This document shows, piece by piece, positions 26,065-34,745 of a stretch of 64,000 nt of DNA. Below the pieces are notes generated by a model that was not told where the DNA came from, searched no databases, and worked only from the letters and a program-made list of their open reading frames with translations. The stretch is from NCBI GenBank assembly GCA_964569695.1, contig CAZMUA010000017.1, forward strand, positions 4,710 to 68,709. Direction: 5' to 3'. The position numbers and the translations under genes were made by a program. The DNA is from UBA8106 sp964569695. GTDB lineage: Bacteria > Acidobacteriota > Vicinamibacteria > Vicinamibacterales > UBA823. How positions within the stretch are numbered: position 1 is the first letter of the stretch; each line of letters starts with the position of its first letter.

Positions 26065-27705
26065 ATGGAACAACCCGTTACTACAAATACGCACCCCGAT
26101 AAATATAAACACTGGAAGTTAACCTTTGAGGGCCCGCTTGCTCAGCTTTCGATGGATGTCCAAGAAGATGCCGGTCTGCGCCCAGGTTACTCTCTAAAGT
26201 TGAATTCGTACGATTTAAGTGTCGATATCGAGTTGGCCGATGCGCTACAGCGCATTCGATTTGAGCACCCAGAAGTACGAGTTGTAGTCGTGACCAGTTT
26301 AAAAGAGAAGATTTTCTGCGCTGGCGCGAATATATTCATGCTGGGCACATCCTCTCATGCCTTCAAGGTTAATTTCTGTAAATTCACCAACGAAACACGT
26401 CTGGCTATGGAGGATGCAAGTGAAAATTCAGGATTAAAGTTTGTGGCAGCAGTGAACGGTATTTGCGCTGGAGGTGGTTACGAATTGGCATTGGCGTGCG
26501 ATGAAATATTACTAGTTGACGACGGAAACTCTGCTGTCAGCTTGCCTGAAGTTCCGCTATTGGGTGTGTTACCTGGTACCGGTGGTTTGACGAGGGTGAT
26601 TGATAAGCGTAAGGTTCGTCCGGACCTCGCAGATATCTTTAGTACACTAGTAGAAGGCGTGAAAGGGAAGCGTGCGGTCGAGTGGCGTCTGGTTGATGCG
26701 GTTCATTCCCGTTCGCGGTTTCAAGAGGCGGTGACTGAACGAGTGACTGCGTTGGCTACCCATTCGGATCGACCCGAACAGCAATCTGGGATAACTCTTG
26801 ATTCCATTGAGCCCGTGATCTCCGATACAAAAATGGTGTACTCATCTGTCACTTTATTATTCGATCGCCCTAAGCGTACCGTCGAATTAACGATGCATGG
26901 GCCACCCGAAATACAGCCAGACACGCTTGATGAGATCGTTTCGCTCGGTGCGGAGTATTGGCCCCTGCGCGCGTTTCGGGAACTCGATGCTGCGCTATTA
27001 CACTTGCGATTGAATGAACCAGAGATAGGACTTGTTGTACTTAAGACCGTGGGCAAGGCGGAAGCAGTACTCGCGGTTGATAAGGTGCTACACGCGCATG
27101 CTTCAGACTGGCTCGTTCGAGAGATTCGATTACTCATGAAACGTACTTTAAAGCGATTGGATCTGACTGCTCGAAGTTTTATTGCCTTGATTGAGCCCGG
27201 ATCGTGTTTTGTGGGATCTCTGTTCGAAATTGCATTGTCAGCCGACCAGTCGTTCATGCTAGACGATCCCGACCGTACAAATACAATTGCTCTGTCTCCT
27301 CTCAATGGTGGTGCTTACCCGGCCAGCAACGGTTTGACTAGACTGGGAATTCGATTTATGGCTGAACCCAATCGCGTGAGTGAGCTTTTGGCTCACGATG
27401 AGTCATTCGCCGCGCCGGAGGCGCTCGCTCTGGGCTTGGTCTCTTCTTCTCCAGATGACCTTGATTGGGATGAGGAAGTGCGACTTGCCATTGAAGGGCG
27501 CTCTGCACTTTCGCCTGACGCACTCACTGGACTTGAAGCCAATCTTCGGTTTCCAGGACCGGAGACGCTTGAAACCAAGATCTTCGGTCGATTATCCGCG
27601 TGGCAGAACTGGATCTTTCAGCGGCCTAATGCGGTTGGCGAACGAGGAGCACTCAAAGTATATGGTGTTGAAGGACGTCCGGACTTCGATTGGCGACGCA
27701 CCTGA
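26065..27705 (+). CDS. boxC: 2,3-epoxybenzoyl-CoA dihydrolase BoxC
   Basis: Crotonase-superfamily enzyme that opens and cleaves the ring of 2,3-epoxybenzoyl-CoA in aerobic benzoate degradation. From ATG 26065 it has 546 aa, matching BoxC (about 550 aa) and much longer than simple enoyl-CoA hydratases. The first crotonase domain shows KIFCAGANIFML, AAVNGICAGGGYELALACDEI (oxyanion-hole glycines) and LPEVPLLGVLPGTGGLTRV. The second, degenerate domain extends from about residue 270. boxB follows 39 nt downstream. A longer in-frame extension upstream to 25933 overlaps the divergent gene and is rejected. Confidence 0.92.
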   Translation: MEQPVTTNTHPDKYKHWKLTFEGPLAQLSMDVQEDAGLRPGYSLKLNSYDLSVDIELADALQRIRFEHPEVRVVVVTSLKEKIFCAGANIFMLGTSSHAFKVNFCKFTNETRLAMEDASENSGLKFVAAVNGICAGGGYELALACDEILLVDDGNSAVSLPEVPLLGVLPGTGGLTRVIDKRKVRPDLADIFSTLVEGVKGKRAVEWRLVDAVHSRSRFQEAVTERVTALATHSDRPEQQSGITLDSIEPVISDTKMVYSSVTLLFDRPKRTVELTMHGPPEIQPDTLDEIVSLGAEYWPLRAFRELDAALLHLRLNEPEIGLVVLKTVGKAEAVLAVDKVLHAHASDWLVREIRLLMKRTLKRLDLTARSFIALIEPGSCFVGSLFEIALSADQSFMLDDPDRTNTIALSPLNGGAYPASNGLTRLGIRFMAEPNRVSELLAHDESFAAPEALALGLVSSSPDDLDWDEEVRLAIEGRSALSPDALTGLEANLRFPGPETLETKIFGRLSAWQNWIFQRPNAVGERGALKVYGVEGRPDFDWRRT

Positions 27706-27744
27706 GTTCTTTACAGGGAACCCATTTTGGAGATAGGTTGACTC

Positions 27745-29166
27745 ATGATATCGAGTGAACGAATTCCGAACAACGTTGATCTGGCAAGCAATAAGCGTTT
27801 GCAAAGAGCGCTAGAGCATTGGCAGCCAAAGTATCTCGACTGGTGGCGGGAAATGGGGCCACAGGATTTCCAAGACCATCACCAGGTCTATCTGCGAACT
27901 GCGATTAGTGTTGATGCTGATGGATGGGCCCATTTCGACTTCGTCAAATTACCTGAATATCGGTGGGGTATTTTTTTGGCCGAGCCTGTCAAGGACAAGG
28001 TAATTGGATTTGGCGATCTGATGGGGCAACCTGCCTGGCAAGAAGTGCCTGGAGAATTTCGCAATCAACTCCGGCGTCTGATAGTGACCCAGGGGGATAC
28101 CGAACCGGCGTCGGTCGAACAGCAGCGCAAACTGGGATCAATATGTCCGAGTCTCTATGATCTCAGAAATCTTTTTCAAGTGAATGTTGAAGAGGGTCGC
28201 CATCTGTGGTCTATGGCCTACCTTTTGCACTCATACTTTGGCCGAGACGGTCGAGATGAGGCTGAGGATTTACTCGCTCGTACGAGCGGGAACGTGGACA
28301 AGCCACGTATTCTTGAGGCGTTCAATGAGCCGATTGATAACTGGCTCGATTTCTTCATGTTTACTATGTTTACCGACCGTGACGGTAAATCACAATTGAT
28401 GTCGCTCTCCGAGAGCGCACTTGACCCATTAGCGCGTACAACCCGCTTCATGTTGACCGAAGAGGCACACCATATGTTCGTTGGCGAGACTGGCATGTCT
28501 CGCATTATTGAGCGGACCTGTCAGTTAATGAAGGAGGCGGGTGGAGTAGCCGAGGATGTACGTCGGCAGGGGGGAATTGATTTGCCGATGATTCAACGGC
28601 ATCTAAATTTCTGGTTCAGCCGAAGTCTCGATCTACATGGCAGCGAGGTCTCGAGCAACGCCGCTTCCTACTTTTCCAATGGTTTGAAAGGGCGAGCGCG
28701 AGAAGAAACGTTCCAAGATCATTCCGTTGTGGATACGTACTACGATATGGAGGTGTTTGAGGAGGGCCGCGTACAGCGGCAAGAGGTACTAATGCGCAAA
28801 GCGATGAACGAAGTTCTTCGTGACTGGTACGTTGGTGACTGTCAGGGTGGTCTGGACCGGTGGAACAAGGTGCTCGAAAATTACGGTCTATCAGACCGAC
28901 TGTACCTACCAGACAAGAAATTTGGCCGCAGTATCGGAATTTATTCAGGATTTCATTTTGACCCGCAGGGGCAGTCTATTTCTTTCGAAGAATGGGATAG
29001 AGGGCGAGATGAGTGGCTTCCCTCGACCGATGACAAGGATTACCTTTTGAGTATCATGGCTGAGCCAATCTTTGAGCCAGGTGTTTTTGCTAATTACATC
29101 GCTCCACCTCGGCGTGGCATCAATCAGCTACCAGTTAACCATCAGTATGTGAGGACCGAGGCGTAA
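27745..29166 (+). CDS. boxB: Benzoyl-CoA 2,3-epoxidase BoxB (di-iron)
   Basis: Oxygenase component that epoxidises benzoyl-CoA using a di-iron centre. Its 473 residues equal the length known for BoxB. Iron ligands are visible as Glu120, Glu150-Gly-Arg-His153, Asp211 and Glu240-Ala-His-His243, the positions I recall for the characterised enzyme. It acts on CoA-bound substrate and hands the epoxide to BoxC. Its reductase, BoxA, is not in this window. The ATG lies 39 nt after boxC; a dehydrogenase and a hydratase follow. Confidence 0.95.
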   Translation: MISSERIPNNVDLASNKRLQRALEHWQPKYLDWWREMGPQDFQDHHQVYLRTAISVDADGWAHFDFVKLPEYRWGIFLAEPVKDKVIGFGDLMGQPAWQEVPGEFRNQLRRLIVTQGDTEPASVEQQRKLGSICPSLYDLRNLFQVNVEEGRHLWSMAYLLHSYFGRDGRDEAEDLLARTSGNVDKPRILEAFNEPIDNWLDFFMFTMFTDRDGKSQLMSLSESALDPLARTTRFMLTEEAHHMFVGETGMSRIIERTCQLMKEAGGVAEDVRRQGGIDLPMIQRHLNFWFSRSLDLHGSEVSSNAASYFSNGLKGRAREETFQDHSVVDTYYDMEVFEEGRVQRQEVLMRKAMNEVLRDWYVGDCQGGLDRWNKVLENYGLSDRLYLPDKKFGRSIGIYSGFHFDPQGQSISFEEWDRGRDEWLPSTDDKDYLLSIMAEPIFEPGVFANYIAPPRRGINQLPVNHQYVRTEA

Positions 29167-29212
29167 GGCACCGTCTTTCTCAAGCATTCCAGAATAGTCC
29201 CTCTAAGATTCT

Positions 29213-30058
29213 ATGATTCATTCGATTGCTGTCCTCGGCGCCGGAATTATGGGCCATGGTATCGCACATGCCGCAATGACTGCGGGATTTGATACACGAT
29301 TATTCGATGTTTCGGAAAAGGCCTTAACGCTTGCGCGCACGGAAATTGAGTCTATCGGTAGAGTTGGTGTCGAGCGAGGGAAAGTCACCTCGTCCGAGGT
29401 CGCTGACACCATGGAACGGTTAACACTTTGCCAGGACATTGCTAGTGCGGTCGACGGTGTTGGTTTAGTGATTGAAGCAGTGCCTGAACAGATGGATTTA
29501 AAATTGGCCTTACTCAATGACTTGGAACAACTGGCACCACAGCAGGCAATCATTGCATCTAACACGTCAGCTCTCAGCTTGACTGAGATGTCAGCAGCTC
29601 TATCAGACCCTGGACGTGCTGTCGGTATGCACTTCTTCAATCCTGTGCATAAAATGAAGTTAGTCGAAATTGTTCAAACTTCAGATACGACGTCAGAAAC
29701 CGTTCAGGCCATCGAAGAGATCGGTCGACAAATGGGTAAGGAGACCGTGGTTATTCGAGAGTCTCCTGGGTTCGTCACCAGCCGAATTAACGCAACGATT
29801 GGGAACGAGGCATTTTTTATGCTTCAAGAAGGGATAGCCTCGGCGCGCGATATCGATAAAGCCCTCAAACTCGGTCTAAATCATCCGATGGGTCCATTTG
29901 AGCTAGTCGATTTGGTTGGTCTGGATACTCGTTTAAGTGTCTTGAAATTCCTGCATCGTACTCTTGGTGAAAAGTATCGGCCGTGCCCACTTCTTGAAGA
30001 GTACGTTCAAGCGGGTCGGCTCGGTAAGAAGGTTGGGAAGGGTGTGTACGAGTATTAA
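29213..30058 (+). CDS. 3-hydroxyacyl-CoA (3-hydroxybutyryl-CoA) dehydrogenase
   Basis: NAD-dependent oxidation of 3-hydroxyacyl-CoA, beta-oxidation-like. The 281 residues have the Rossmann motif GAGIMGHGIA at the N-terminus, the SNTSALSLTEM loop, the catalytic HFFNPVHKMKLVEIV with its His, and the C-terminal helical domain with GLNHPMGPFELVDLVGLD. Single-domain PaaH/Hbd type. Within the box cluster it would process the dehydroadipyl-CoA chain after ring cleavage. Confidence 0.93.
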   Translation: MIHSIAVLGAGIMGHGIAHAAMTAGFDTRLFDVSEKALTLARTEIESIGRVGVERGKVTSSEVADTMERLTLCQDIASAVDGVGLVIEAVPEQMDLKLALLNDLEQLAPQQAIIASNTSALSLTEMSAALSDPGRAVGMHFFNPVHKMKLVEIVQTSDTTSETVQAIEEIGRQMGKETVVIRESPGFVTSRINATIGNEAFFMLQEGIASARDIDKALKLGLNHPMGPFELVDLVGLDTRLSVLKFLHRTLGEKYRPCPLLEEYVQAGRLGKKVGKGVYEY

Positions 30059-30121
30059 CAAGTATGAGAAGATTAGAGTCTTAAAGCCAGAATTCATGAA
30101 CCGAAATCTAAGGTTACGGCG

Positions 30122-30898
30122 ATGACATATCAGAACATTAAGCTTAGTGTTGAAAACTCAGTTGCCGTGCTCACTTTCGATCGTCCTGAAGTGCACAATG
30201 CTCTGAATTTTGCAACTATACAGGAAGCGAAAAGCGCGCTCACCAAGTTATCTGCCGACGATACGGCTAATGTTCTAATCATTACCGGTGGTGGTGACAA
30301 AGCCTTTGTGTCTGGAGCTGATATTAACGATCTCAAGACTCGGACACGGGATGACGGCCTGGCTGCAATCAATTCATCGTTTTTCAAAATGGTCGAGTGT
30401 TTCCCCTGTCCAACGATTGCTGCGATCAACGGTTACGCGTTGGGAGGAGGATGCGAGTTAGCTTTGGCGTGCGACATTCGCATTGCTACTGAAACAGCCA
30501 AGTTTGGTCAACCTGAGTTGGGCTTAGGCATCATTCCAGGTGCGGGAGCCACTCAGAGACTACCCAGAGTTGTTGGCTTAGGTCGCGCCAAACATTTAAT
30601 TCTCACGGGAGAGATTATTGATGCTAAGAGTGCACTTGAGATTGGTTTGGTAAGTGCAGTAATTCCCGTAGGGAATCTCGAGAGGGCAGCTCATGACATG
30701 GCCCGTCGGATTCTGAAGAATGGTCCACTTGCGGCACGACTTGCGAAGGTGGCTCTAAATGCGTCGGCGCATGTAGATCTCGATTCCGGACTAATGATTG
30801 AAACACTCGCCCAGGCGGTCTGTTACAGTTCCAAGGACAAGCTTGAAGGAATGACGGCATTCCTTGAAAAGCGAGCACCTAAATTTACTGGGACTTAG
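30122..30898 (+). CDS. Enoyl-CoA hydratase/isomerase
   Basis: Crotonase-fold hydratase of 258 aa. Oxyanion-hole regions are SGADINDL and AAINGYALGGGCELALACDIRI; the catalytic Glu lies in FGQPELGLGIIPGAGATQRLPR, in the usual two-Glu pattern. It is the last gene of the boxC-boxB-dehydrogenase-hydratase run, probably converting 2,3-enoyl-CoA intermediates downstream of BoxC. A role in general fatty acid oxidation is the alternative. Confidence 0.93.
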   Translation: MTYQNIKLSVENSVAVLTFDRPEVHNALNFATIQEAKSALTKLSADDTANVLIITGGGDKAFVSGADINDLKTRTRDDGLAAINSSFFKMVECFPCPTIAAINGYALGGGCELALACDIRIATETAKFGQPELGLGIIPGAGATQRLPRVVGLGRAKHLILTGEIIDAKSALEIGLVSAVIPVGNLERAAHDMARRILKNGPLAARLAKVALNASAHVDLDSGLMIETLAQAVCYSSKDKLEGMTAFLEKRAPKFTGT

Positions 30899-30974
30899 TT
30901 GAGACCCAATTTCATTCCATCGTCATTCGTGCTTATTTTAAGGGATTATTGAGAGCTATACGGGCTGGGTCTTT

Positions 30975-31001
30975 TTGCCGATATAGTAAAATGTGTACAA
31001 T
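30975..31001 (+). promoter_or_regulatory. Possible promoter before the ferredoxin gene
   Basis: TTGCCG at 30975 and TACAAT at 30996-31001 with a 15-nt spacer, shorter than ideal. This is the only candidate in the 204-nt gap after the hydratase. It would give a leader of about 95 nt ending in a strong GGAGG ribosome-binding site. Confidence 0.25.
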
Positions 31002-31102
31002 AGATGTCTGGAAGTCTTGTGAAGTGTTTCTTTCAAGAGAGTCACGTCGCTTAGGTAAAGCGATTAGCTTGTGTAAAGAGTTAGGTTTTATCGGAGGAGT
31101 GA

Positions 31103-31363
31103 ATGGCCTACGTAATCTGCGATCCCTGTATTGGTACAAAAGACACGGCTTGTGTCGATGTTTGCCCGGTTGACTGTATTCATCCTCGGAAGGACGAGCC
31201 AGAATTTGAAAGTGCAGAGCGGCTCTACATCCATCCAGATGAGTGTATTGATTGCGGCGCCTGTATTCCGGCGTGTCCGGTTGAAGCGATCTTTGTTCTA
31301 GACGAAGTGCCTGAGCAGTGGGAAGCGTGTATCGCACAAGATGCAGCGTACTATGAGGATTAG
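31103..31363 (+). CDS. Ferredoxin (7Fe/8Fe type)
   Basis: 86-residue electron carrier with two Fe-S cluster motifs. Cys6, Cys9, Cys17, Cys21-Pro and Cys25 are in the first half; Cys48, Cys51, Cys54 and Cys58-Pro are in the second. The Cys9-x7-Cys17-x3-Cys21 spacing is that of 7Fe ferredoxins ([3Fe-4S] plus [4Fe-4S]), with an extra Cys6. It has a clear GGAGG ribosome-binding site. It could donate electrons to BoxB or interact with the complex I-type genes just downstream; neither is proven. Confidence 0.92.
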   Translation: MAYVICDPCIGTKDTACVDVCPVDCIHPRKDEPEFESAERLYIHPDECIDCGACIPACPVEAIFVLDEVPEQWEACIAQDAAYYED

Positions 31364-31453
31364 CTGTTGTGACGTGCTGAACACAGCATGTTCTATCACT
31401 AGTTTTATCGTTTCGTGTAGCACTTCGTTGGTAGACCAAGCGGGGAATCGGGC

Positions 31454-31990
31454 ATGGGATTAATTGAGCAACGATTCGACGACAATATCATTACTACCAA
31501 TTTAGATAAGATTCTGAACTGGGCACGACAATCCTCACTTTGGCCGCTAGGTTTTGGTTTAGCATGCTGTGCCATCGAGATGATGGCGGCGTCGGCTTCA
31601 AGGTTTGATATTTCACGGTTTGGTGCTGAGGTCTTTCGAGCCTCGCCACGTCAAGCAGACTTGATGATCGTTGCTGGTACTGTCACGAAAAAGATGGCCC
31701 CCGTTCTTAGACGTCTTTACGATCAGATGCCTGAGCCTAAATGGGTGATTTCGATGGGGAGCTGTTCGAATGCTGGTGGTCCTTTTCCTACTTATAGTGT
31801 GTTGCAAGGAGTGGATAAGATCGTGCCAGTTGATGTCTATATCTCTGGGTGTCCACCTAGACCAGAAGCACTACTGTACGGATTGATGCGTTTGCAGGAT
31901 AAGATTCGTAAGGAAAATACCGTCCTACGTAAGGCTCGTGTAATCAAATCTGGAGAGTCTGAACCCATACTGGTTGAAGATCGGGGATAG
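31454..31990 (+). CDS. nuoB: NADH-quinone oxidoreductase subunit B
   Basis: 178-residue hydrophilic subunit that carries the N2 [4Fe-4S] cluster next to the quinone site of complex I. All four expected cysteines are present: the tandem Cys38-Cys39 in GLACCAIEMM, Cys104 in MGSCSNAGG and Cys133 in SGCPPRPEA. Its stop overlaps the GTG of the nuoI-like gene by 1 nt. No other complex I genes flank the pair, so the remaining subunits must be elsewhere. Confidence 0.93.
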   Translation: MGLIEQRFDDNIITTNLDKILNWARQSSLWPLGFGLACCAIEMMAASASRFDISRFGAEVFRASPRQADLMIVAGTVTKKMAPVLRRLYDQMPEPKWVISMGSCSNAGGPFPTYSVLQGVDKIVPVDVYISGCPPRPEALLYGLMRLQDKIRKENTVLRKARVIKSGESEPILVEDRG

Positions 31991-32466
31991 TGGTCGTGCA
32001 GAATCTTTTGAAATTTTTCAGAACAATTTTTTTGATTGACCTTGTGAAGGGAATGTTGGTGACCCTAAAGTACACGCCTCAACCAGCCTTCACATTTCAA
32101 TATCCAGCCGAGCGTCGACCTGTTGCACCGAGATTTCGAGGGGTATTGCGATTACAGGTGGAGCCTGAAACAGGTGCCCAGACGTGTATTGTTTGTGACC
32201 AATGTGCTAAAGCCTGTCCCGACGATCTGATTGACCTTGGTGGGCATCGTGAACCAGGTTTAAAAATTAAGGTTCTTGATTACTTCGACTTCAATCTGTC
32301 TCGCTGCAGTTTTTGCGGATTGTGTTCTGAAGTGTGTCCCACCAAGCCTGTCAAGGCATTGATCATGAGCGAAGACTACGAATTAGGTAGCTATAATCGC
32401 GACTTGCAGATCTTACGTGTCGATGAAATGTACGACGGCCTGCCGATTGAGAACTATTCAAGATAG
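31990..32466 (+). CDS. nuoI: NADH-quinone oxidoreductase subunit I
   Basis: 158-residue subunit with two ferredoxin-type [4Fe-4S] motifs: Cys66-x2-Cys69-x2-Cys72-x3-Cys76 and Cys106-x2-Cys109-x2-Cys112-x3-Cys116. The N-terminal amphipathic segment (FFRTIFLIDLVKGMLVTLKY) and the YPAERRPVAPRFRG stretch are typical of NuoI. The start is GTG 31990, with TAG of nuoB overlapping by one base. It forms an isolated two-gene unit with nuoB. Confidence 0.9.
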   Translation: MVVQNLLKFFRTIFLIDLVKGMLVTLKYTPQPAFTFQYPAERRPVAPRFRGVLRLQVEPETGAQTCIVCDQCAKACPDDLIDLGGHREPGLKIKVLDYFDFNLSRCSFCGLCSEVCPTKPVKALIMSEDYELGSYNRDLQILRVDEMYDGLPIENYSR

Positions 32467-32557
32467 CCTACGATTGATGTTGTAAGAGTTTTTGCGAGTC
32501 TATTCGTATCGAGACTAAAGAGCTGCATCTCTTTGAACCGGTCCTAAATTTCTAGAG

Positions 32558-32583
32558 CAAGTATAGTGAACAGCGTATACTTG
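32558..32583. repeat. Perfect inverted repeat (possible operator) with a third half-site
   Basis: CAAGTATA (32558-32565) and TATACTTG (32576-32583) form a perfect 8-bp inverted repeat with a 10-nt centre, a spacing common for dimeric regulators. A further copy, ATACTTGCT at 32612-32620, also complements AGCAAGTAT at 32556-32564. The element lies 60 nt upstream of the TPR/aspartic-protease gene, in a 177-nt gap without another gene. Confidence 0.4.
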
Positions 32584-32643
32584 TCGAATTACACCTTCGG
32601 GGTCACGTTGGATACTTGCTAGAAGACTGGTTGGGGTCAACAC

Positions 32644-34179
32644 ATGTTTATCCAATTTCGGTTATTGCTTGGTCTAGTGTCGCTATTTATAGCGCTGCTG
32701 GTGATGGCCGGAAAAGCTGATGATTCTGCGTTTAGTGAAATTCAACTTCAACTTGGCGAGCTTCTGATCGCTGAGGAGCGCTTTAACGAGGCCATTGAAG
32801 CTTTTACGTTAGCGAAGCAAGGTAAGCCAACAGTAAACCAACTTTTTCGAGCACGACAAGGCACGGTAATGTCGATGCTCCGCTTGGCCAGATTTGGTGA
32901 AGCATACGACGAAGCCATCTTAGCCTATAGTGCAGCACCCGATAACTCTTCGGCTGTTGCCTTGTACGGCGATGCTTTGTGGGCGCAGGGCCTTTTTGGT
33001 GAGGCGGAGGAGGCCTACCAAGCTGCGCTTGTACTCGATCCACAGGATGGTCGAGGGCATCACGGTCTTGCAAAGTCACATGTAACACGTGGTCGATTGT
33101 CAGAAGCTATGGATGCGGCTCAGACCGCACTTCGCTACCTGCCTCGCGACGCTGAGCTTCATCATACGGTCGGTAAGATTTATGAAAGAATGCAACGGTT
33201 CGAGGAATCAGCGATTGCTTTTGGCAACTATGTCAATCTTTTGCCTGCCAAGCATCGGAGTGCCCGCGCCGCTTGGTCGCGTTCACAGATTCGTTTTTTG
33301 CGTTCTTTTGGTAATCGAACGCCATTTGCGATGGCGCAGGGTTCCTCTGATCAGCTGTATACCGTGCCATTTAAATTAGTGCGTGAGAAGATCATTGTGC
33401 GTGCAAGAGTGAACGGTGGCCGTGAAATTGATTTTGTTGTCGATACGGGTGCCGAACAAACTGTCCTTTCTCAGGAAGTTGCGCGCCGTCACCGTGTCCA
33501 GCCGGTAGTCTATACGCTCAGCGCTGGAGTCGGTGAGGTCGGATTTCGTGGATTACAGCTTGCCAGAATTGATTCTCTACAAATTGGTTCTCTTCTAATT
33601 GAGAACGTACCTAGCCTAATCAAGAATCCACCACTCGGTGGGATGCCTAGGCGCGAGACGGAAAGTTTTTCACCCTTGGCAGCGGGATTATCGATACGTA
33701 TTGACTACGATCGCCAACGATTAACATTGGGACGACATCTCGACGCTTCTCAAGCAGACGTTGAGTTACCGTTACGAGTCCATCGTTTAGCAACGGTTCG
33801 TGGAAAGATTAACAATGAGAGAAATGCAAGTTTCGTCGTAGATACGGGGGGAGAGGTCATCTCGTTGAGCGCAGCGACCGCAAGCACTATCGAAACTCAG
33901 GCCATGACAAGAAGTTTTCCTCTCCAAGTGTACGGTTCTTCAGGTTGGGACCCCGAGGCATTTTTGTTGCCTGGCGTGAATTTAATGTTTAATTCAATCA
34001 GCTTTAATAACTATCCGGTGGTTGTGTTGAATTTGCATGCGCCTAGCGCTCTATTAGGTTTTGAACTTGGCGGCATTATTGGCCACGATTTTCTGAAACG
34101 CTATTTGGTAGATCTTGATCTTGAGGAAAGTGTGATTCGGCTAGCGCATCGGTCTTCGGCAGGGTTTTCGTCAAACTAG
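32644..34179 (+). CDS. TPR protein with two retropepsin-like aspartic protease domains
   Basis: 511 aa with an N-terminal signal peptide (hydrophobic at about residues 5-22), tetratricopeptide repeats over about residues 30-210 (repeated A-x-YxxAL and EAxxAxxxAL patterns), then two aspartic-protease half domains. Each half has the catalytic triplet in FVVDTG: Asp267 and Asp400. Two DTG halves in one chain could form a single-chain active site. Probably periplasmic. The substrate is unknown; the TPRs suggest a protein partner. Confidence 0.82.
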   Translation: MFIQFRLLLGLVSLFIALLVMAGKADDSAFSEIQLQLGELLIAEERFNEAIEAFTLAKQGKPTVNQLFRARQGTVMSMLRLARFGEAYDEAILAYSAAPDNSSAVALYGDALWAQGLFGEAEEAYQAALVLDPQDGRGHHGLAKSHVTRGRLSEAMDAAQTALRYLPRDAELHHTVGKIYERMQRFEESAIAFGNYVNLLPAKHRSARAAWSRSQIRFLRSFGNRTPFAMAQGSSDQLYTVPFKLVREKIIVRARVNGGREIDFVVDTGAEQTVLSQEVARRHRVQPVVYTLSAGVGEVGFRGLQLARIDSLQIGSLLIENVPSLIKNPPLGGMPRRETESFSPLAAGLSIRIDYDRQRLTLGRHLDASQADVELPLRVHRLATVRGKINNERNASFVVDTGGEVISLSAATASTIETQAMTRSFPLQVYGSSGWDPEAFLLPGVNLMFNSISFNNYPVVVLNLHAPSALLGFELGGIIGHDFLKRYLVDLDLEESVIRLAHRSSAGFSSN

Positions 34180-34725
34180 CTAGAACGAAAATGCTTCAGA
34201 TGCAAGATTCCCTCTCTTTTTAAGGCGTTCAGTGCGTCTTCCCTGTGCAGCTTCGGCGCGGCGACGGTCCTCATCATTATCGAGAATAAGCGGCGGGACA
34301 TCAGTTGGCCGACCATTCTGATCTAAAGCCACAAATGTTAGAAATGCCCGGCTAGTTAGGTGCCGGCAACCTGTAGCCGTCTCCTCGCACCAAGCCTCAA
34401 CTGCGACCTCTAAAGATGTTCGAAATGCGCAGGTAATTCGTGCGCGTAAAATGATTTGGTCGCCGACTTTAACCGGGTTTAAGAATTCCAGACTGTCGAC
34501 TGCTACAGTTGCGACTCGGCTATGGGTATGGCGATGGCTCGCGATTGCTCCTGCGATATCAATTAGATGCATCACTGTGCCGCCGAGAATGAATCCCAGT
34601 GGGTTTGCGTCGTTCGGCAGTACGACATGGACTGTTTCAGTGGCAGAATCGGCTGGATGTTTTGGTGTCAGGTTGTCCTTAGTCAAATGGTCGCTCCAGT
34701 AACGAGGAATAAGTAGCGTTTCCAA
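34180..34725 (-). CDS. Acyl-CoA thioesterase (hotdog fold, YciA/ACOT-like)
   Basis: 181-residue hotdog-fold thioesterase hydrolysing acyl-CoA. The signature N-terminal segment has NDANPLGFILGGTVMHLID with the catalytic Asn and Asp region, followed by AIASHRHTHSRVATVAVDSLEF and VGDQIILRARITCAF. The C-terminal basic tail is variable in this family. It converges on the TPR gene, with the two stop codons adjacent (34179/34180). Confidence 0.88.
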   Translation of the reverse strand: METLLIPRYWSDHLTKDNLTPKHPADSATETVHVVLPNDANPLGFILGGTVMHLIDIAGAIASHRHTHSRVATVAVDSLEFLNPVKVGDQIILRARITCAFRTSLEVAVEAWCEETATGCRHLTSRAFLTFVALDQNGRPTDVPPLILDNDEDRRRAEAAQGRRTERLKKRGNLASEAFSF

Positions 34726-34745
34726 GTTCCGGTATCAATAGGACT

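Noticed and set aside
26721..27305. 194-codon antisense frame inside boxC
   Set aside because: Opposite strand of a clear crotonase gene; Ser/Arg-rich composition typical of shadow frames.
30949..31173. Frame overlapping the ferredoxin start
   Set aside because: Overlaps the well-supported ferredoxin N-terminus and has no ribosome-binding site; the ferredoxin has GGAGG.
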